Assembly: GCF_046254905.1 (NCBI RefSeq)
Contig: NZ_CP158016.1
Coordinates: 2,542,001 to 2,606,000, forward strand
Direction: 5' to 3'
Origin: Pseudaeromonas aegiceratis
GTDB taxonomy: Bacteria; Pseudomonadota; Gammaproteobacteria; Enterobacterales; Aeromonadaceae
DNA length: 64,000 nt
Under the pieces are notes generated by a model. The model ran no database searches. It saw nothing but the letters and a program-made list of their open reading frames with translations, and was not told where the DNA came from. Made by a program: the position numbers and the translations under genes. Of the stretch, positions 1 through 8,371 are shown in pieces. How positions within the stretch are numbered: the first letter of the stretch is position 1; each line of letters begins with the position of its first letter.

Positions 1-59
1 CGCAGCCGATCCAAGGAGCGGATGTCATCGACGACGCCGGTCTGGGTAAATTTATCCAT
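1..59 (-). CDS. flgJ: Flagellar muramidase/rod chaperone FlgJ, N-terminal fragment
   Basis: Only the first 19 to 20 codons are in the window; the rest lies beyond base 1. The peptide begins MDKFTQTGVVDDIRSLDRLR, which resembles FlgJ N-termini (an acidic stretch followed by a SLxxLR motif). The ATG at 59 has a GGAGG ribosome site a few bases upstream, and the gene starts 15 bp after the flgI stop, as expected for flgI-flgJ. In the family the N-terminal half caps the growing rod and the C-terminal half cuts peptidoglycan. The call rests mainly on position in the operon. Confidence 0.75.
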   Translation of the reverse strand, partial: MDKFTQTGVVDDIRSLDRL

Positions 60-74
60 GCGGCCTCCGCAACC

Positions 75-1178
75 TTAGATGATCACCAGCTGGCCCTGAA
101 TGGCACCAGCCTGTTGCAGTGCCTCCAGGATGGCCATCAGATCGCCAGGGGCCACCCCGACCTGATTGACGGCCCGCACCAGATCGTCCAGGGTGTTGCC
201 GGTGTCCAGCTTGAACATACGGCTATTTTGCTGCTGGATGTTGATGTTGGAGTTGGTGGTCACGGCGGTATTCCCGCCGGCCAGGGCATTGGGCTGGGAC
301 ACCTGCGGCTGTTCGCTGATGGTCACCGTCAGCCCGCCATGGGTAATGGCGGCTGGCCGCAGGCGCACCTGATTCCCAATGACTATGGTGCCGGTGCGGG
401 AGTTGACGATGATCTTGGCCCCCTCATCCGCCGGATCGACGTCCAGATTCTCCAGGGTGGCCAGGTAGGAAACCCGCTGTGCCGGGTCCCGCGGGGCATA
501 CACCTCCACGGAGGTGGCATCCAGCGCCCGGGCCGTGTCCGGCCCCACCAGGCCGTTGATCACATCCGTCATCCGCTTGGCGGTGGTGAAGTCGGAACGG
601 TTCAGGTTGAAGGTGATGGTATCCCCCTGGCTGAAGGCATTGGGCACCTCCCGTTCCACTGTGGCCCCGTTGGCGATGCGTCCCACCGTCGGGGTGTTCA
701 CCACCACCTTGGAACCGTCCGCGCCTTCCGCCCCCAGCCCCCCCACCACCAGAGAGCCTTGCGCCAGGGCATATACCCGGCCGTCCACCCCCTTCAAGAA
801 GGTTTGCAACAGGGTGCCACCCCGCAGGCTCTTGGCCTCGCCAATGGCCGAGACGGTCACATCCACGGTCTGCCCCGGCTTGGCAAAGGGCGGCAGCTCG
901 GCGTGCACCGCCACCGGCGCCACATCCTTGATCTTAGGTTTGAGATCATCCGACACCTTGATACCGAAGTTGTTGAGCATGGTGCGGAAGGTCTGCTCGG
1001 AGAAGGCGTTGTTCTTCTCCCCGGTGCCGGGCAGACCCACCACCAGGCCATAACCAATCAATTGGTTGGTACGAACCCCCTGCACAGAGGCCAGATCCTT
1101 GATACGGGCCGCCTGGGCCTGAGGCAACAACAGGCTCAGCCCCAGGGCCATGGCAGTCAGGTGTCGGAATTTTGTCAT
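75..1178 (-). CDS. flgI: Flagellar P-ring protein FlgI
   Basis: FlgI forms the periplasmic P ring around the flagellar rod, in the peptidoglycan layer. The 367-residue product has the normal family length. It has a Sec signal peptide (hydrophobic segment, cleavage likely after AQA near residue 23) followed by the conserved start ARIKDLASVQGVR and the NQLIGYGLVVGLPGTGD-like block (here LVVGLPGTGEKN). It lies between flgH and flgJ on the same strand with short gaps (11 and 15 bp), so it is one transcription unit with them. Identification is secure. Confidence 0.97.
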   Translation of the reverse strand: MTKFRHLTAMALGLSLLLPQAQAARIKDLASVQGVRTNQLIGYGLVVGLPGTGEKNNAFSEQTFRTMLNNFGIKVSDDLKPKIKDVAPVAVHAELPPFAKPGQTVDVTVSAIGEAKSLRGGTLLQTFLKGVDGRVYALAQGSLVVGGLGAEGADGSKVVVNTPTVGRIANGATVEREVPNAFSQGDTITFNLNRSDFTTAKRMTDVINGLVGPDTARALDATSVEVYAPRDPAQRVSYLATLENLDVDPADEGAKIIVNSRTGTIVIGNQVRLRPAAITHGGLTVTISEQPQVSQPNALAGGNTAVTTNSNINIQQQNSRMFKLDTGNTLDDLVRAVNQVGVAPGDLMAILEALQQAGAIQGQLVII

Positions 1179-1189
1179 TTCGGTTACTC

Positions 1190-1867
1190 CTAGAACGGAC
1201 TCCAGGGACTATTAAAAAACTGTGCCAACCATCCCCGTTCCTGGGTATTGGCAAAGTCCCCCGTCCCTCCGTAATAGATGCGAGCATCGGCCACACGCTG
1301 GGATTCCACCGTGTTGTCCGCCTGCACATCCTCCGCCCGGACTATGCCCGTGATACGGATGTATTCGTTGCCGGTGTTCAGCATGATCCACTTCTCGCCT
1401 CGCACCATCAGGTTGCCGTTCGGCAAGACCCGGATCACGGTGACGGAAATGTTGCCTTGCAGGCTGTTGCTCTGATCCGCCTTGGACTGGCCCTTGAAGC
1501 TGTTGTTGGCTCCCATGCCAACGCTGGTGTCATAACCACCGACGGTCACCGGCTTGCCCCCCAGCTCGAGGGCATCCAGTCCCAGGCTGGAATCCTTGCC
1601 CAACTGATTGTTGGCATTCTTCTTGGCGGAGGTGGACTCCACCAATTCCACCGTGATGATGTCGCCCACCTGACGCGCCTTGATGTCAGAGTAGAGGCTG
1701 GTGGTCTGCTTCTGGCTGAAGATGGATCCATTGGATTCCATATTCACCACGCTCTCCTCCGGCATCACGGGTGAAAACTCGGGATCATCGGGTTTGGGCA
1801 TGTTAGGGGTCGAGGAGCAGGCGGCCAGCAGCAGCCCGCATCCTGCCATACAGAGTGCCAACTTCAT
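1190..1867 (-). CDS. flgH: Flagellar L-ring lipoprotein FlgH
   Basis: FlgH assembles the L ring in the outer membrane. The 225-residue product begins MKLALCMAGCGLLLAACSS, with a lipobox LAAC that predicts lipidation at Cys. The ATG at 1867 is preferred over a TTG 15 bp upstream because the ATG has a near-perfect AAGGAGGT about 5 bp upstream, and that ribosome site would otherwise lie inside the coding region. A typical FlgH block is visible (MVRGEKWIMLNTGNEYIRITG, followed by VRAEDV). It is placed between flgG and flgI. Confidence 0.96.
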   Translation of the reverse strand: MKLALCMAGCGLLLAACSSTPNMPKPDDPEFSPVMPEESVVNMESNGSIFSQKQTTSLYSDIKARQVGDIITVELVESTSAKKNANNQLGKDSSLGLDALELGGKPVTVGGYDTSVGMGANNSFKGQSKADQSNSLQGNISVTVIRVLPNGNLMVRGEKWIMLNTGNEYIRITGIVRAEDVQADNTVESQRVADARIYYGGTGDFANTQERGWLAQFFNSPWSPF

Positions 1868-1886
1868 GGCGACCTCCTTCAATTCA

Positions 1887-2675
1887 TTACAACCGTTGCG
1901 TCACATAGGACATCATCTCATCCACGCTGGAGATGACTTTGGAGTTCATCTCGTAGACGCGTTGTGCCTGAATGAGGTTCACCAGCTCCTCGGTCACGTT
2001 GACGTTGGAGGTTTCCAGCATCCCTTGCTTGATCACCCCCAGGCCATCGGAACCGGCTACCCCTTGCAACGGAGTGCCACTGGCCTGGGTTTCCAGATAG
2101 AGGTTTTCCCCCATGGGCTGCAGACCCGAGGGATTGACGAAATCGGTCACCGTCAGCTGCCCCACCACCTGGGAGTCGGCCTGCCCCATCAATTGGACCG
2201 AAACCTCACCATCCGAACTCACGGTGACGCTCTGGGCATCCTCGGGGATCTGGATCTCCGGCTGAATGGGATAGCCCATGCCGGAGGTCACCAGGGTGCC
2301 CTCATCGTTCAGGGAGAACTGACCGTTACGGGTATAGGCTGTGGTGCCGTCCGGCAGCAGCACCTCGAAGAAGCCGCGGCCTTCGAGCATCACATCCAGG
2401 GAGTTGTCCGTGGTCTGCACGTTGCCCTGGCTGAAGTTTTTCTGGGTGGCCACCACCTTAGCCCCCGCCCCCAGCATCAGGCCGTTAGGCAGTGTGGTAT
2501 CCGCCGAGGAGCGCCCGCCGGGCTGATTGATATTCTGATAGAGCAGGTCTTCGAAGATGGCCCGCCCCTTCTTGTAACCAACGGTGGAGGCGTTGGCCAG
2601 GTTGTTGGAGGTGACCGAAATGTTGGTCTGCTGGGCGTCGAGCCCCGTCTTACTGATCCACAATGCCGGGTTCAT
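1887..2675 (-). CDS. flgG: Flagellar distal rod protein FlgG
   Basis: FlgG builds the distal part of the flagellar rod, which crosses the periplasm. The 262-residue protein has the N-terminal rod/hook motif NNLANASTVGYKKGRA and the C-terminal EELVNLIQAQRVYEMNSKV helix, both typical of FlgG. Length is that of the family (about 260). GAGGAG lies upstream of the ATG. It follows flgF by 17 bp and precedes flgH, all on the minus strand. Confidence 0.97.
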   Translation of the reverse strand: MNPALWISKTGLDAQQTNISVTSNNLANASTVGYKKGRAIFEDLLYQNINQPGGRSSADTTLPNGLMLGAGAKVVATQKNFSQGNVQTTDNSLDVMLEGRGFFEVLLPDGTTAYTRNGQFSLNDEGTLVTSGMGYPIQPEIQIPEDAQSVTVSSDGEVSVQLMGQADSQVVGQLTVTDFVNPSGLQPMGENLYLETQASGTPLQGVAGSDGLGVIKQGMLETSNVNVTEELVNLIQAQRVYEMNSKVISSVDEMMSYVTQRL

Positions 2676-2692
2676 AATCTTCTCCTCGTCGC

Positions 2693-3439
2693 TTAGCTCA
2701 GACGCAACAGTTGGGTGTGGGCTTCGTCATTCTTTTCGGCGGTCTGCATCATCTTCACCTGGGTCTCAAACTGGCGCTGCAGCCGGATCAGGTTGGTCAT
2801 CTCGTCCACCACGTTGACGTTGCTGGCCTCCAGGGCGCCCGAGACCAGTTTGACATCGGCCGAGGCCGGTTCATCCTGGCCATCCTTGCGGCGAAACAGG
2901 CCATCATTGCCCTTGTCTACGGTTTTGATGTCAGGGTTGACCAGCTTGATACGCTGGAACTCCTCCATGGCATTGGGTGCAGCCCCTTCGGGTCGTCCCG
3001 CTATGGTGCCGTCCTTGTTGATGGAGATCTTCTCCAGCGGCAACGGCAGCACTATGGGTTTGCCGGCATCATCCAGCACGTTGAGTCCCGAGCTGGTCTG
3101 CAAGACGCCATAGGGCGAGAGCTGCAGATTGCCCATGCGGGTATAGGCCTGGCCACCCTGGGCATCCTGAACCGTCAACCAACCGTCGCCTTCCACCGCC
3201 ACGTCCAGATCCCGGCCCGTGGTCATCAGGCCACCCGGGGCAAAGCTCTGTCCAGGCCGCTCCGTCATGGAAAACACCCGGGACGGCAAGCCATCGCCAA
3301 AGGCCTGCATGGCCCGCGCCTGCTCGAGATCCGCCTTGAAGCCAACGGTATTGGCGTTGGCCAGGTTGTTGCTGCGCAACGTCAGGCTGTTCATGTTTTC
3401 CTTGGCGCCTGACATGGCCAGGTACAACAGATGATCCAT
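2693..3439 (-). CDS. flgF: Flagellar proximal rod protein FlgF
   Basis: FlgF is a component of the proximal rod. The 248-residue product starts MDHLLYLAMSGAKENMNSL and carries NNLANANTVGFKADLEQARA, the signature of the rod family. The C-terminal helix VVDEMTNLIRLQRQFETQVK matches FlgF. A hairpin terminator and a sigma-54-type promoter lie in the 176-bp gap between flgE and this gene, so flgF probably begins a second transcript (flgFGHIJ and beyond) as well as receiving read-through from flgBCDE. Confidence 0.96.
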   Translation of the reverse strand: MDHLLYLAMSGAKENMNSLTLRSNNLANANTVGFKADLEQARAMQAFGDGLPSRVFSMTERPGQSFAPGGLMTTGRDLDVAVEGDGWLTVQDAQGGQAYTRMGNLQLSPYGVLQTSSGLNVLDDAGKPIVLPLPLEKISINKDGTIAGRPEGAAPNAMEEFQRIKLVNPDIKTVDKGNDGLFRRKDGQDEPASADVKLVSGALEASNVNVVDEMTNLIRLQRQFETQVKMMQTAEKNDEAHTQLLRLS

Positions 3440-3477
3440 AACCCACTCCAGTCAAAATGGTGACTTAAGCAACGTGA

Positions 3478-3493
3478 AGCAAAGATGATGCCA
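3478..3493 (-). promoter_or_regulatory. Predicted sigma-54 promoter of flgF
   Basis: Read on the minus strand the site is TGGCAT, 5 nt, TTGCT. The sigma-54 consensus is TGGCAC, 5 nt, TTGC(A/T), so only the last base of the -24 box differs, and the GG and GC dinucleotides have the required spacing. The predicted start is near 3467, giving a leader of about 28 nt before the flgF ATG. In Vibrio and Aeromonas polar systems the middle flagellar genes are sigma-54/FlrC-dependent, which fits. Confidence 0.75.
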
Positions 3494-3562
3494 ACTAGCC
3501 ATTTGGCGGAACGCAAGGAGGAGAGGGCAGATGGCCGGCGAGTACGGCGGGCGACGGGGGAG

Positions 3563-3599
3563 CAAAACAAAAGGAAGAGGGCAGCCCATGGCTGCCCTC
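3563..3599 (-). terminator. Rho-independent terminator or attenuator after flgE
   Basis: The arms at 3577-3586 and 3590-3599 form a perfect 10-bp stem (GAGGGCAGCC) with a 3-nt loop. In the direction of flg transcription the hairpin is followed by an interrupted T-rich tract. It lies 17 bp after the flgE stop and before the flgF promoter, so it separates the hook genes from the rod/ring genes. The T tract is interrupted, so termination is probably partial. Confidence 0.75.
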
Positions 3600-3615
3600 C
3601 TGGTGAACGCCTCGA

Positions 3616-4926
3616 TCAGCGGATCTGCAGTATGGTCTGCTGCAGGGTGCTGTTGACTTCCAGGGCCCGGGAGTTGGCCTGATAGTTACGCTGGGCGGTG
3701 ATGAGCTCCACCAACTCGGAGGTCAGGTTGGAGTTGGAGGCTTCCAGCGCGGAAGACTGGATCTTGCCAAAGGTCCCGGTGTTGGCCTGCCCCGGTACCG
3801 CATCCCCCGACAGCAAGGATGCCTTCCATGAGGTATCCCCCACCTGCGTCAGCCCCTGTGGGTTCGCAAAGTTGGCCATGGCGATGGCGCCCAGATAGGT
3901 CGTGGTGCCGTTGCTGTAGGTGGCGGCCACCACGCCATCGGAGCCGATGTCCACCTTGGTCAAGCGACCGACGGTGGAGCCGTCCTGCGACAGGGAGCTC
4001 ACCTCAAACGAAGAGGAGTACTGGGTGATGCTGTCAAAGTCGATGGTGATGGTCTGGGTGCCGTCAGCCCCATTGGTGATGACCCCAGCGCCGCTGGAAC
4101 CCAGCTCCTCGGTGACGATGGGATCCGGATCCGGGTTGGTCGCTACCGTCGTATCCAATTGGCCGGTGGAGTCGAACACCAGGGTCGCACAGGTCGGCGC
4201 CGTAGTACTCACGGTAGAGCCCCCGGTGATATCGACCGGCAGATCATCCATGTAGTTGAACATGCGCCAGGTATTGGTGGCCGTCGAATCTTTGACGAAA
4301 TAGTGCGTCATGGTGTGAGACTCACCCAAGGAGTCATACACCACCACAGAGGTGGAGGAGGTATAGGTATCTGAGTCCGTCGGGTCGAAATTGGCCGGAT
4401 CCACTGCCGTTGCCCCCGCCGGCAAGTTAAGACTCATGGTTTCCGTCGAGGTTGCTTCCGGACTACCGGCCGTATCCGGCACCTGCAGCGGCACGGTAGA
4501 GTCCAGGCTGACGGTCTTGGGCGTACCGTCATCGTTGACCTCATAGACCTGCAGGTAGTCGCCCTGGGCGGTAGTGACATAACCACTTGAATCCAACTGA
4601 AAGGCCCCGGCCCGGGTATAGGTACGGTCCAGATCCCCGATATTCGCGGCAGTTACGAAGAAGCCATTGCCCTGAATGGCCAAATCCAGCGAGTTATCGG
4701 TGAAGTTCAGCGCACCCTGGTGAAATTGCTGAGAAACGGTGGCGGTGGTCACGCCACTGCCCACCGTTGTCTTGGCATTGGAGAAGATGGAGGAGGAGTA
4801 GACATCGGCAAACTCCGCCCGGGAGCTCTTAAAGCCAATGGTATTCACGTTAGCGATGTTGTTGGCCGTGACGTCCAGGTGTTTCTGGGCGGCGTACAAA
4901 CCACTCAGGGCAATATTAAATGACAT
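3616..4926 (-). CDS. flgE: Flagellar hook protein FlgE
   Basis: FlgE polymerises into the hook, the flexible joint outside the cell. The 436-residue product has the N-terminal motif MSFNIALSGLYAAQKHLDVT, then NNIANVNTIGFKSSRAEFAD, and the C-terminal helix LVELITAQRNYQANSRALEV. The centre is rich in Thr, Ser and Asp, as usual for the surface-exposed hook domains, which vary between species. It follows flgD by 29 bp and ends just before a hairpin terminator. Confidence 0.97.
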   Translation of the reverse strand: MSFNIALSGLYAAQKHLDVTANNIANVNTIGFKSSRAEFADVYSSSIFSNAKTTVGSGVTTATVSQQFHQGALNFTDNSLDLAIQGNGFFVTAANIGDLDRTYTRAGAFQLDSSGYVTTAQGDYLQVYEVNDDGTPKTVSLDSTVPLQVPDTAGSPEATSTETMSLNLPAGATAVDPANFDPTDSDTYTSSTSVVVYDSLGESHTMTHYFVKDSTATNTWRMFNYMDDLPVDITGGSTVSTTAPTCATLVFDSTGQLDTTVATNPDPDPIVTEELGSSGAGVITNGADGTQTITIDFDSITQYSSSFEVSSLSQDGSTVGRLTKVDIGSDGVVAATYSNGTTTYLGAIAMANFANPQGLTQVGDTSWKASLLSGDAVPGQANTGTFGKIQSSALEASNSNLTSELVELITAQRNYQANSRALEVNSTLQQTILQIR

Positions 4927-4955
4927 GGGTATTACCTCTCACTTAGCGCCTATGG

Positions 4956-5645
4956 CTAGTTGGAAATTTCCAAGATCTGCGACAGCGGCAAGCTGCCAAC
5001 CCCTTGAACCTTCACTACGGTGGCAACCTGGCTGTTGCCGAGCGTGACGCTCTCAACCTGCCCGTAGGTCAACACCCCTAAATCCTGTCGTTCATTCCCC
5101 ACCAGGCCATTGGCCTTGAAGGTATAGGTTCCAGTGGGAGCTTGATTGCCATTCTTGTCCAGACCGTCCCATTCGAACATGTAGTTGCCCGTCTGGCTGC
5201 CATCAACGGGGATCTCGCGCACCACATTGCCATCCGCATCCGTGATGCTGATCTTCAGATTGCTGGCGCCATCGCCCGTGGTGATCACGCCTTTGACCGT
5301 GTCCCCCTCGGTCAAGTAGCCGTTGCTGGTGGGAGACAGGACTTTCTGCCCCACCAGGCTGGAGGCCATCAACGCCTGACTGGAGGTCATGTTGTCGTTG
5401 AGCGTGGTCATCTGGGTATTGAGCTGGTTGATGCCGTCAGCCGTGGTGAACGACGCCATCTGGGAAATCATCTGGGAGTTGTCCGTCGGCTTGAACGGAT
5501 CCTGATAGGACAACTGCTGGGTCAACAGCTTGAAAAAATCTGCCTGCCCCAGAGCACCATTACTACTGCTGCTACTACTCGTGGTGCTACTGGCCTGAGC
5601 AGCAGAGGAGGTTGTAATACCCGTCAGGGAGCTGTAGTCGGCCAT
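4956..5645 (-). CDS. flgD: Flagellar hook assembly (scaffold) protein FlgD
   Basis: FlgD caps the growing hook and is removed when the hook is complete. The 229-residue product has a Ser/Thr-rich N-terminal linker (residues 9-30) followed by the conserved DFFKLLTQQLSYQDPFKPTD block, which defines FlgD. The C-terminal half is a FlgD-Ig/tudor type region (FEWDGLDKNGNQAPTGTYTF). It sits between flgC and flgE, in the operon order of other gammaproteobacteria. Confidence 0.97.
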   Translation of the reverse strand: MADYSSLTGITTSSAAQASSTTSSSSSSNGALGQADFFKLLTQQLSYQDPFKPTDNSQMISQMASFTTADGINQLNTQMTTLNDNMTSSQALMASSLVGQKVLSPTSNGYLTEGDTVKGVITTGDGASNLKISITDADGNVVREIPVDGSQTGNYMFEWDGLDKNGNQAPTGTYTFKANGLVGNERQDLGVLTYGQVESVTLGNSQVATVVKVQGVGSLPLSQILEISN

Positions 5646-5655
5646 GGTCTACTCC

Positions 5656-6081
5656 TTAACCCTTGCCCAGCCGCAGCGTCTGCAACAGCATCTGCTTGGC
5701 GGTATCGGCGACTTGTACATTGGTCTGGTATGAGCGGGAGGCGCTGATCATGTCCGCCATCTCCTCAACGGGATTGACGTTGGGCTTGTAGATGAAGCCG
5801 TCCTGATCCGCCATGGGATGGTTGGGGTTGTACTCCTTGAGCAAGGGCGCGTCGCTCTCCACTATGCCCTGCACCTGAACCCCGACCGATTCGCCGCCCG
5901 GCTGGCCACTGCCGGCCTCTTGCAGCATGGCGGCAAAAACCGGCCGCCGTGCCCGGTAGGTCTCCTCCACGCTGGAGCTGACACTGTCGGCATTGGCCAG
6001 GTTGCTGGCGGTGGTATTCAGACGCACAGACTGGGCACTCATGGCCGAGCCGGCGACGTCAAAAATCCGAAAGAGACTCAT
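5656..6081 (-). CDS. flgC: Flagellar proximal rod protein FlgC
   Basis: FlgC is a 141-residue proximal rod subunit, of normal length. The N-terminus (MSLFRIFDVAGSAMSAQSVR) with TTASNLANADSV and the C-terminal helix PVEEMADMISASRSYQTNVQ are typical. The start codon overlaps the flgB stop by 4 bp (ATGA on the minus strand), which indicates translational coupling. Confidence 0.97.
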   Translation of the reverse strand: MSLFRIFDVAGSAMSAQSVRLNTTASNLANADSVSSSVEETYRARRPVFAAMLQEAGSGQPGGESVGVQVQGIVESDAPLLKEYNPNHPMADQDGFIYKPNVNPVEEMADMISASRSYQTNVQVADTAKQMLLQTLRLGKG

Positions 6082-6485
6082 GCTTGATCTCCTTTAAGCG
6101 CCTTGAGCAAGCCATTGATCTTGCTGTTAAGAAATTCAAGCGAGGTTTGATACTCCAAGCCATTTTCCAAGTAGTCATTGCGCTCTTGCTGCAGATCCAC
6201 CGTATTGCCATCGCCGGTATCCGGCTGCAGCGGCACGCGATACTGGAGGGTACCTGTCATGGCGCTCCCACCTGCCAGGTGCTGGCTGTTGGTGCGGGTC
6301 AGCTCGGTCGCCCCACCCTGCAAACCCTGGGCCTGGCTCAAGGCACTGGAGAAATCCAGATCCTGCGCCTTGTAGCCAGGGGTATCTGCGTTGGCTATGT
6401 TGCCAGCCAGGACCTCAGCCCGCTGGGAACGCACCCCTATGGTGTACTGGTGGATCCCGAATGCTTTATCGAATGAAATGGTCAT
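6078..6485 (-). CDS. flgB: Flagellar proximal rod protein FlgB
   Basis: FlgB is the first proximal rod protein and the first gene of the rod/hook operon. The 135-residue product has VLAGNIANADTPGYKAQDLD near the N-terminus and the C-terminal YQTSLEFLNSKINGLLKAL helix. A strong AGGAGGT ribosome site lies 6 bp before the ATG. A near-consensus sigma-54 promoter lies directly upstream, giving a very short leader of about 14 nt that consists mostly of the ribosome site. Confidence 0.97.
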   Translation of the reverse strand: MTISFDKAFGIHQYTIGVRSQRAEVLAGNIANADTPGYKAQDLDFSSALSQAQGLQGGATELTRTNSQHLAGGSAMTGTLQYRVPLQPDTGDGNTVDLQQERNDYLENGLEYQTSLEFLNSKINGLLKALKGDQA

Positions 6486-6509
6486 GGCGCACCTCCTGCC
6501 ATAAAACGA

Positions 6510-6525
6510 AGCAAGAGGTGTGCCA
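6510..6525 (-). promoter_or_regulatory. Sigma-54 promoter of the flgB operon
   Basis: On the minus strand the sequence is TGGCAC, 5 nt, TTGCT, a full match to the RpoN consensus including the -24 GG and -12 GC elements. The predicted transcription start is near 6499. It is the only promoter-like element in the 55-bp gap between cheR and flgB. It implies activation by an enhancer-binding protein (FlrC in Vibrio and Aeromonas); no FlrC-binding site could be recognised by eye. Confidence 0.92.
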
Positions 6526-6540
6526 GATAAAAAGATGGGA

Positions 6541-7365
6541 TTATTTGAGCTTGTAGACGATGCCGGGATTACAGCGGATCATCTCAAACCGGTCGGTCAG
6601 GCCGGTGAGCGACTCTGACGCTCCCAGCATCAAATAACCGCCCTGATTCAGGCTGCCAGCGAACTGGTTGAGGATTTTTGACTTGATCTCGGGAGAGAAG
6701 TAGATCAGCACGTTGCGGCAAAAAATGATGTCAAACTTGCCCAGCAGGCTGTAGCTGTCCAACAGATTGAAGGGGCGGAACGACACCAATTTTTTGACTC
6801 TGTCACTGACCCGCATCTTGTTGCCGTCACATGCCTCGAAAAATTGACGCTTGCGCTCCACGGACAAACCTCTGGCCAGCGCCAGGTTGTCGTAGATGCC
6901 TTCCTTGCATTGATTGAGCATGGAGGCGGAGATATCGGTCCCCACGATCTGCACGCCCCCCGGCAGCGTACCAGGACGCTTCATCTGCTGCTCCAGAGCC
7001 GTGATGGCAATGGAATAGGGCTCCTGACCAGAGGAACTGGCGGCAGACCAGATCCGCAAGGGTTTGCCCGCCTTTCCCAGTTCGGGAAAGATGCGGTCGG
7101 TCAACAGTTGGAAGGGATAGGTGTCACGAAACCAGAGGGTTTCGTTGGTGGTCATGGCATCGACCACCGTCATCTTCAGATCCCGCTCACGAGGGTCCAT
7201 GGCCCGCTTGATCAGGTCGGCCAAGGTATTGGCGCCATATTGTCCAACCAATGGCGCCAGTCGGCTCTTAACCAGATACTGCTTATTGGCGCCCAGCACG
7301 ATTCCGCTCTGGGCCTCCAAAAAGGCACTGAACTGTTTATAAAGCTCGTCGGACAGTGTCTTCAT
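6541..7365 (-). CDS. cheR: Chemotaxis protein methyltransferase CheR
   Basis: CheR methylates glutamate side chains of chemoreceptors with S-adenosylmethionine. The chosen ATG at 7365 gives 274 residues, the normal length, starting MKTLSDELYKQFSAFLEAQ; an upstream in-frame extension of 42 residues lies over cheV and has no family similarity. The all-alpha N-terminal domain is followed by the SAM-binding block RIWSAASSSGQEPYSIA and by IIFCRNVLIYFSPEIK. It follows cheV by 22 bp and precedes flgB, as in polar flagellar clusters. Confidence 0.95.
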   Translation of the reverse strand: MKTLSDELYKQFSAFLEAQSGIVLGANKQYLVKSRLAPLVGQYGANTLADLIKRAMDPRERDLKMTVVDAMTTNETLWFRDTYPFQLLTDRIFPELGKAGKPLRIWSAASSSGQEPYSIAITALEQQMKRPGTLPGGVQIVGTDISASMLNQCKEGIYDNLALARGLSVERKRQFFEACDGNKMRVSDRVKKLVSFRPFNLLDSYSLLGKFDIIFCRNVLIYFSPEIKSKILNQFAGSLNQGGYLMLGASESLTGLTDRFEMIRCNPGIVYKLK

Positions 7366-7387
7366 TAATCTTCTTCGACTCGTTGGA

Positions 7388-8299
7388 TTACAGGGCGTCT
7401 TGAACGGCCTTGGCCAGTTCGTCCGGATGGAACTTGGCGATAAAGTTGTTGGCCCCCACCTTCTGCACCATCGCCTGGTTGAAGACCCCACTCAAGGAGG
7501 TATGCAAAATGACATGTAGATCCTTGAGCCCGGGATGGTTGCGGATCTCCGCCGTCAGGGTGTAACCATCCATTTCCGGCATTTCGATGTCCGAGATGAC
7601 CAAACCGATCTGCTCCTCGATGGGCCCCTTCTCCAGCATGTCCAGCAACATGGTCAAGGCGTCTTTACCATCCTTGGCCAGCAGACACTTGACGCCGATG
7701 GCATTGAGCGCCCGCTCTACCTGCTTGCGCGCCACCGACGAATCATCCGCCACCAACACCATGCGGCCACGGGTATGGTGCGCCTCACTCGAGGCCACCA
7801 CATCCTCGCTCACATGGGTGTTCACCGGCGAAATTTCGTCGAGGATCTTCTCCACATCCAGGATTTCCACCAGTTCGCCATCTACCTCGGTGACCGCCGT
7901 CATATAGTTTAAGCGGCCGGCGCCCTTGGGTGGCGGCAAAATGGCTTCCCAATTCATATTGATGATGCGCTCTACCGAGCTGACCAAGAACCCCTGCACC
8001 GACCGGTTATATTCGGCAATGATGATGAAGCACTGAGTTAGATCCTGGATCGGCTTGCCGCCGGTGGCCAGGCTGAGATCGATGACGGAAATCGTCTGTC
8101 CGCGGATATGCGCCACCCCCCGCACAAACGGGTGCAGCTTGGGCATGATGGTCAATGCCGGACACTGCAGGACTTCACGTACCTTGAATACATTGATGCC
8201 AAAACGTTGACGCCCCACCAACTTGAACAACAGCAATTCCAACCGATTCTGCCCGACCAGCTGGGTCAGTTGGTTTACGGAATCCAAGATACTCGCCAT
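7388..8299 (-). CDS. cheV: Chemotaxis coupling protein CheV (CheW-REC fusion)
   Basis: CheV links receptors to the CheA kinase and can be tuned by phosphorylation. The first half (about residues 1-160) is a CheW-like domain (FGINVFKVREVLQCP, VAHIRGQTISVIDLSLA). The second half (about 175-300) is a response-regulator receiver with the acidic pair in LVADDSS, the phospho-acceptor Asp in ISDIEMPEMDGY, and a conserved Lys in NFIAKFHPDE. The length of 303 residues is usual. It heads the cheV-cheR unit, divergent from flgA. Confidence 0.95.
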   Translation of the reverse strand: MASILDSVNQLTQLVGQNRLELLLFKLVGRQRFGINVFKVREVLQCPALTIMPKLHPFVRGVAHIRGQTISVIDLSLATGGKPIQDLTQCFIIIAEYNRSVQGFLVSSVERIINMNWEAILPPPKGAGRLNYMTAVTEVDGELVEILDVEKILDEISPVNTHVSEDVVASSEAHHTRGRMVLVADDSSVARKQVERALNAIGVKCLLAKDGKDALTMLLDMLEKGPIEEQIGLVISDIEMPEMDGYTLTAEIRNHPGLKDLHVILHTSLSGVFNQAMVQKVGANNFIAKFHPDELAKAVQDAL

Positions 8300-8355
8300 A
8301 ATTTACTCCATTTTTGGCTAAAGGCAGTAGCCGTCTGACGAAACCCTGTGCTTGC

Positions 8356-8371
8356 AGGTATGACTTTTGCA
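8356..8371 (+). promoter_or_regulatory. Weak sigma-54-like promoter candidate upstream of flgA
   Basis: The sequence AGGTAT, 5 nt, TTGCA keeps the essential GG and GC at the correct distance and has a perfect -12 box, but matches only half of the -24 box. It lies about 130 bp before flgA. It overlaps an inverted repeat (GTATG, 7 nt, CATAC; 8358-8374), so the match may reflect a protein-binding palindrome instead. No better promoter for flgA was found in the 200-bp cheV-flgA gap. Confidence 0.25.

Noticed and set aside
7366..7491. Longer CheR start inside cheV
   Set aside because: The additional 42 residues are an out-of-frame reading of the cheV 3' end and have no CheR similarity.
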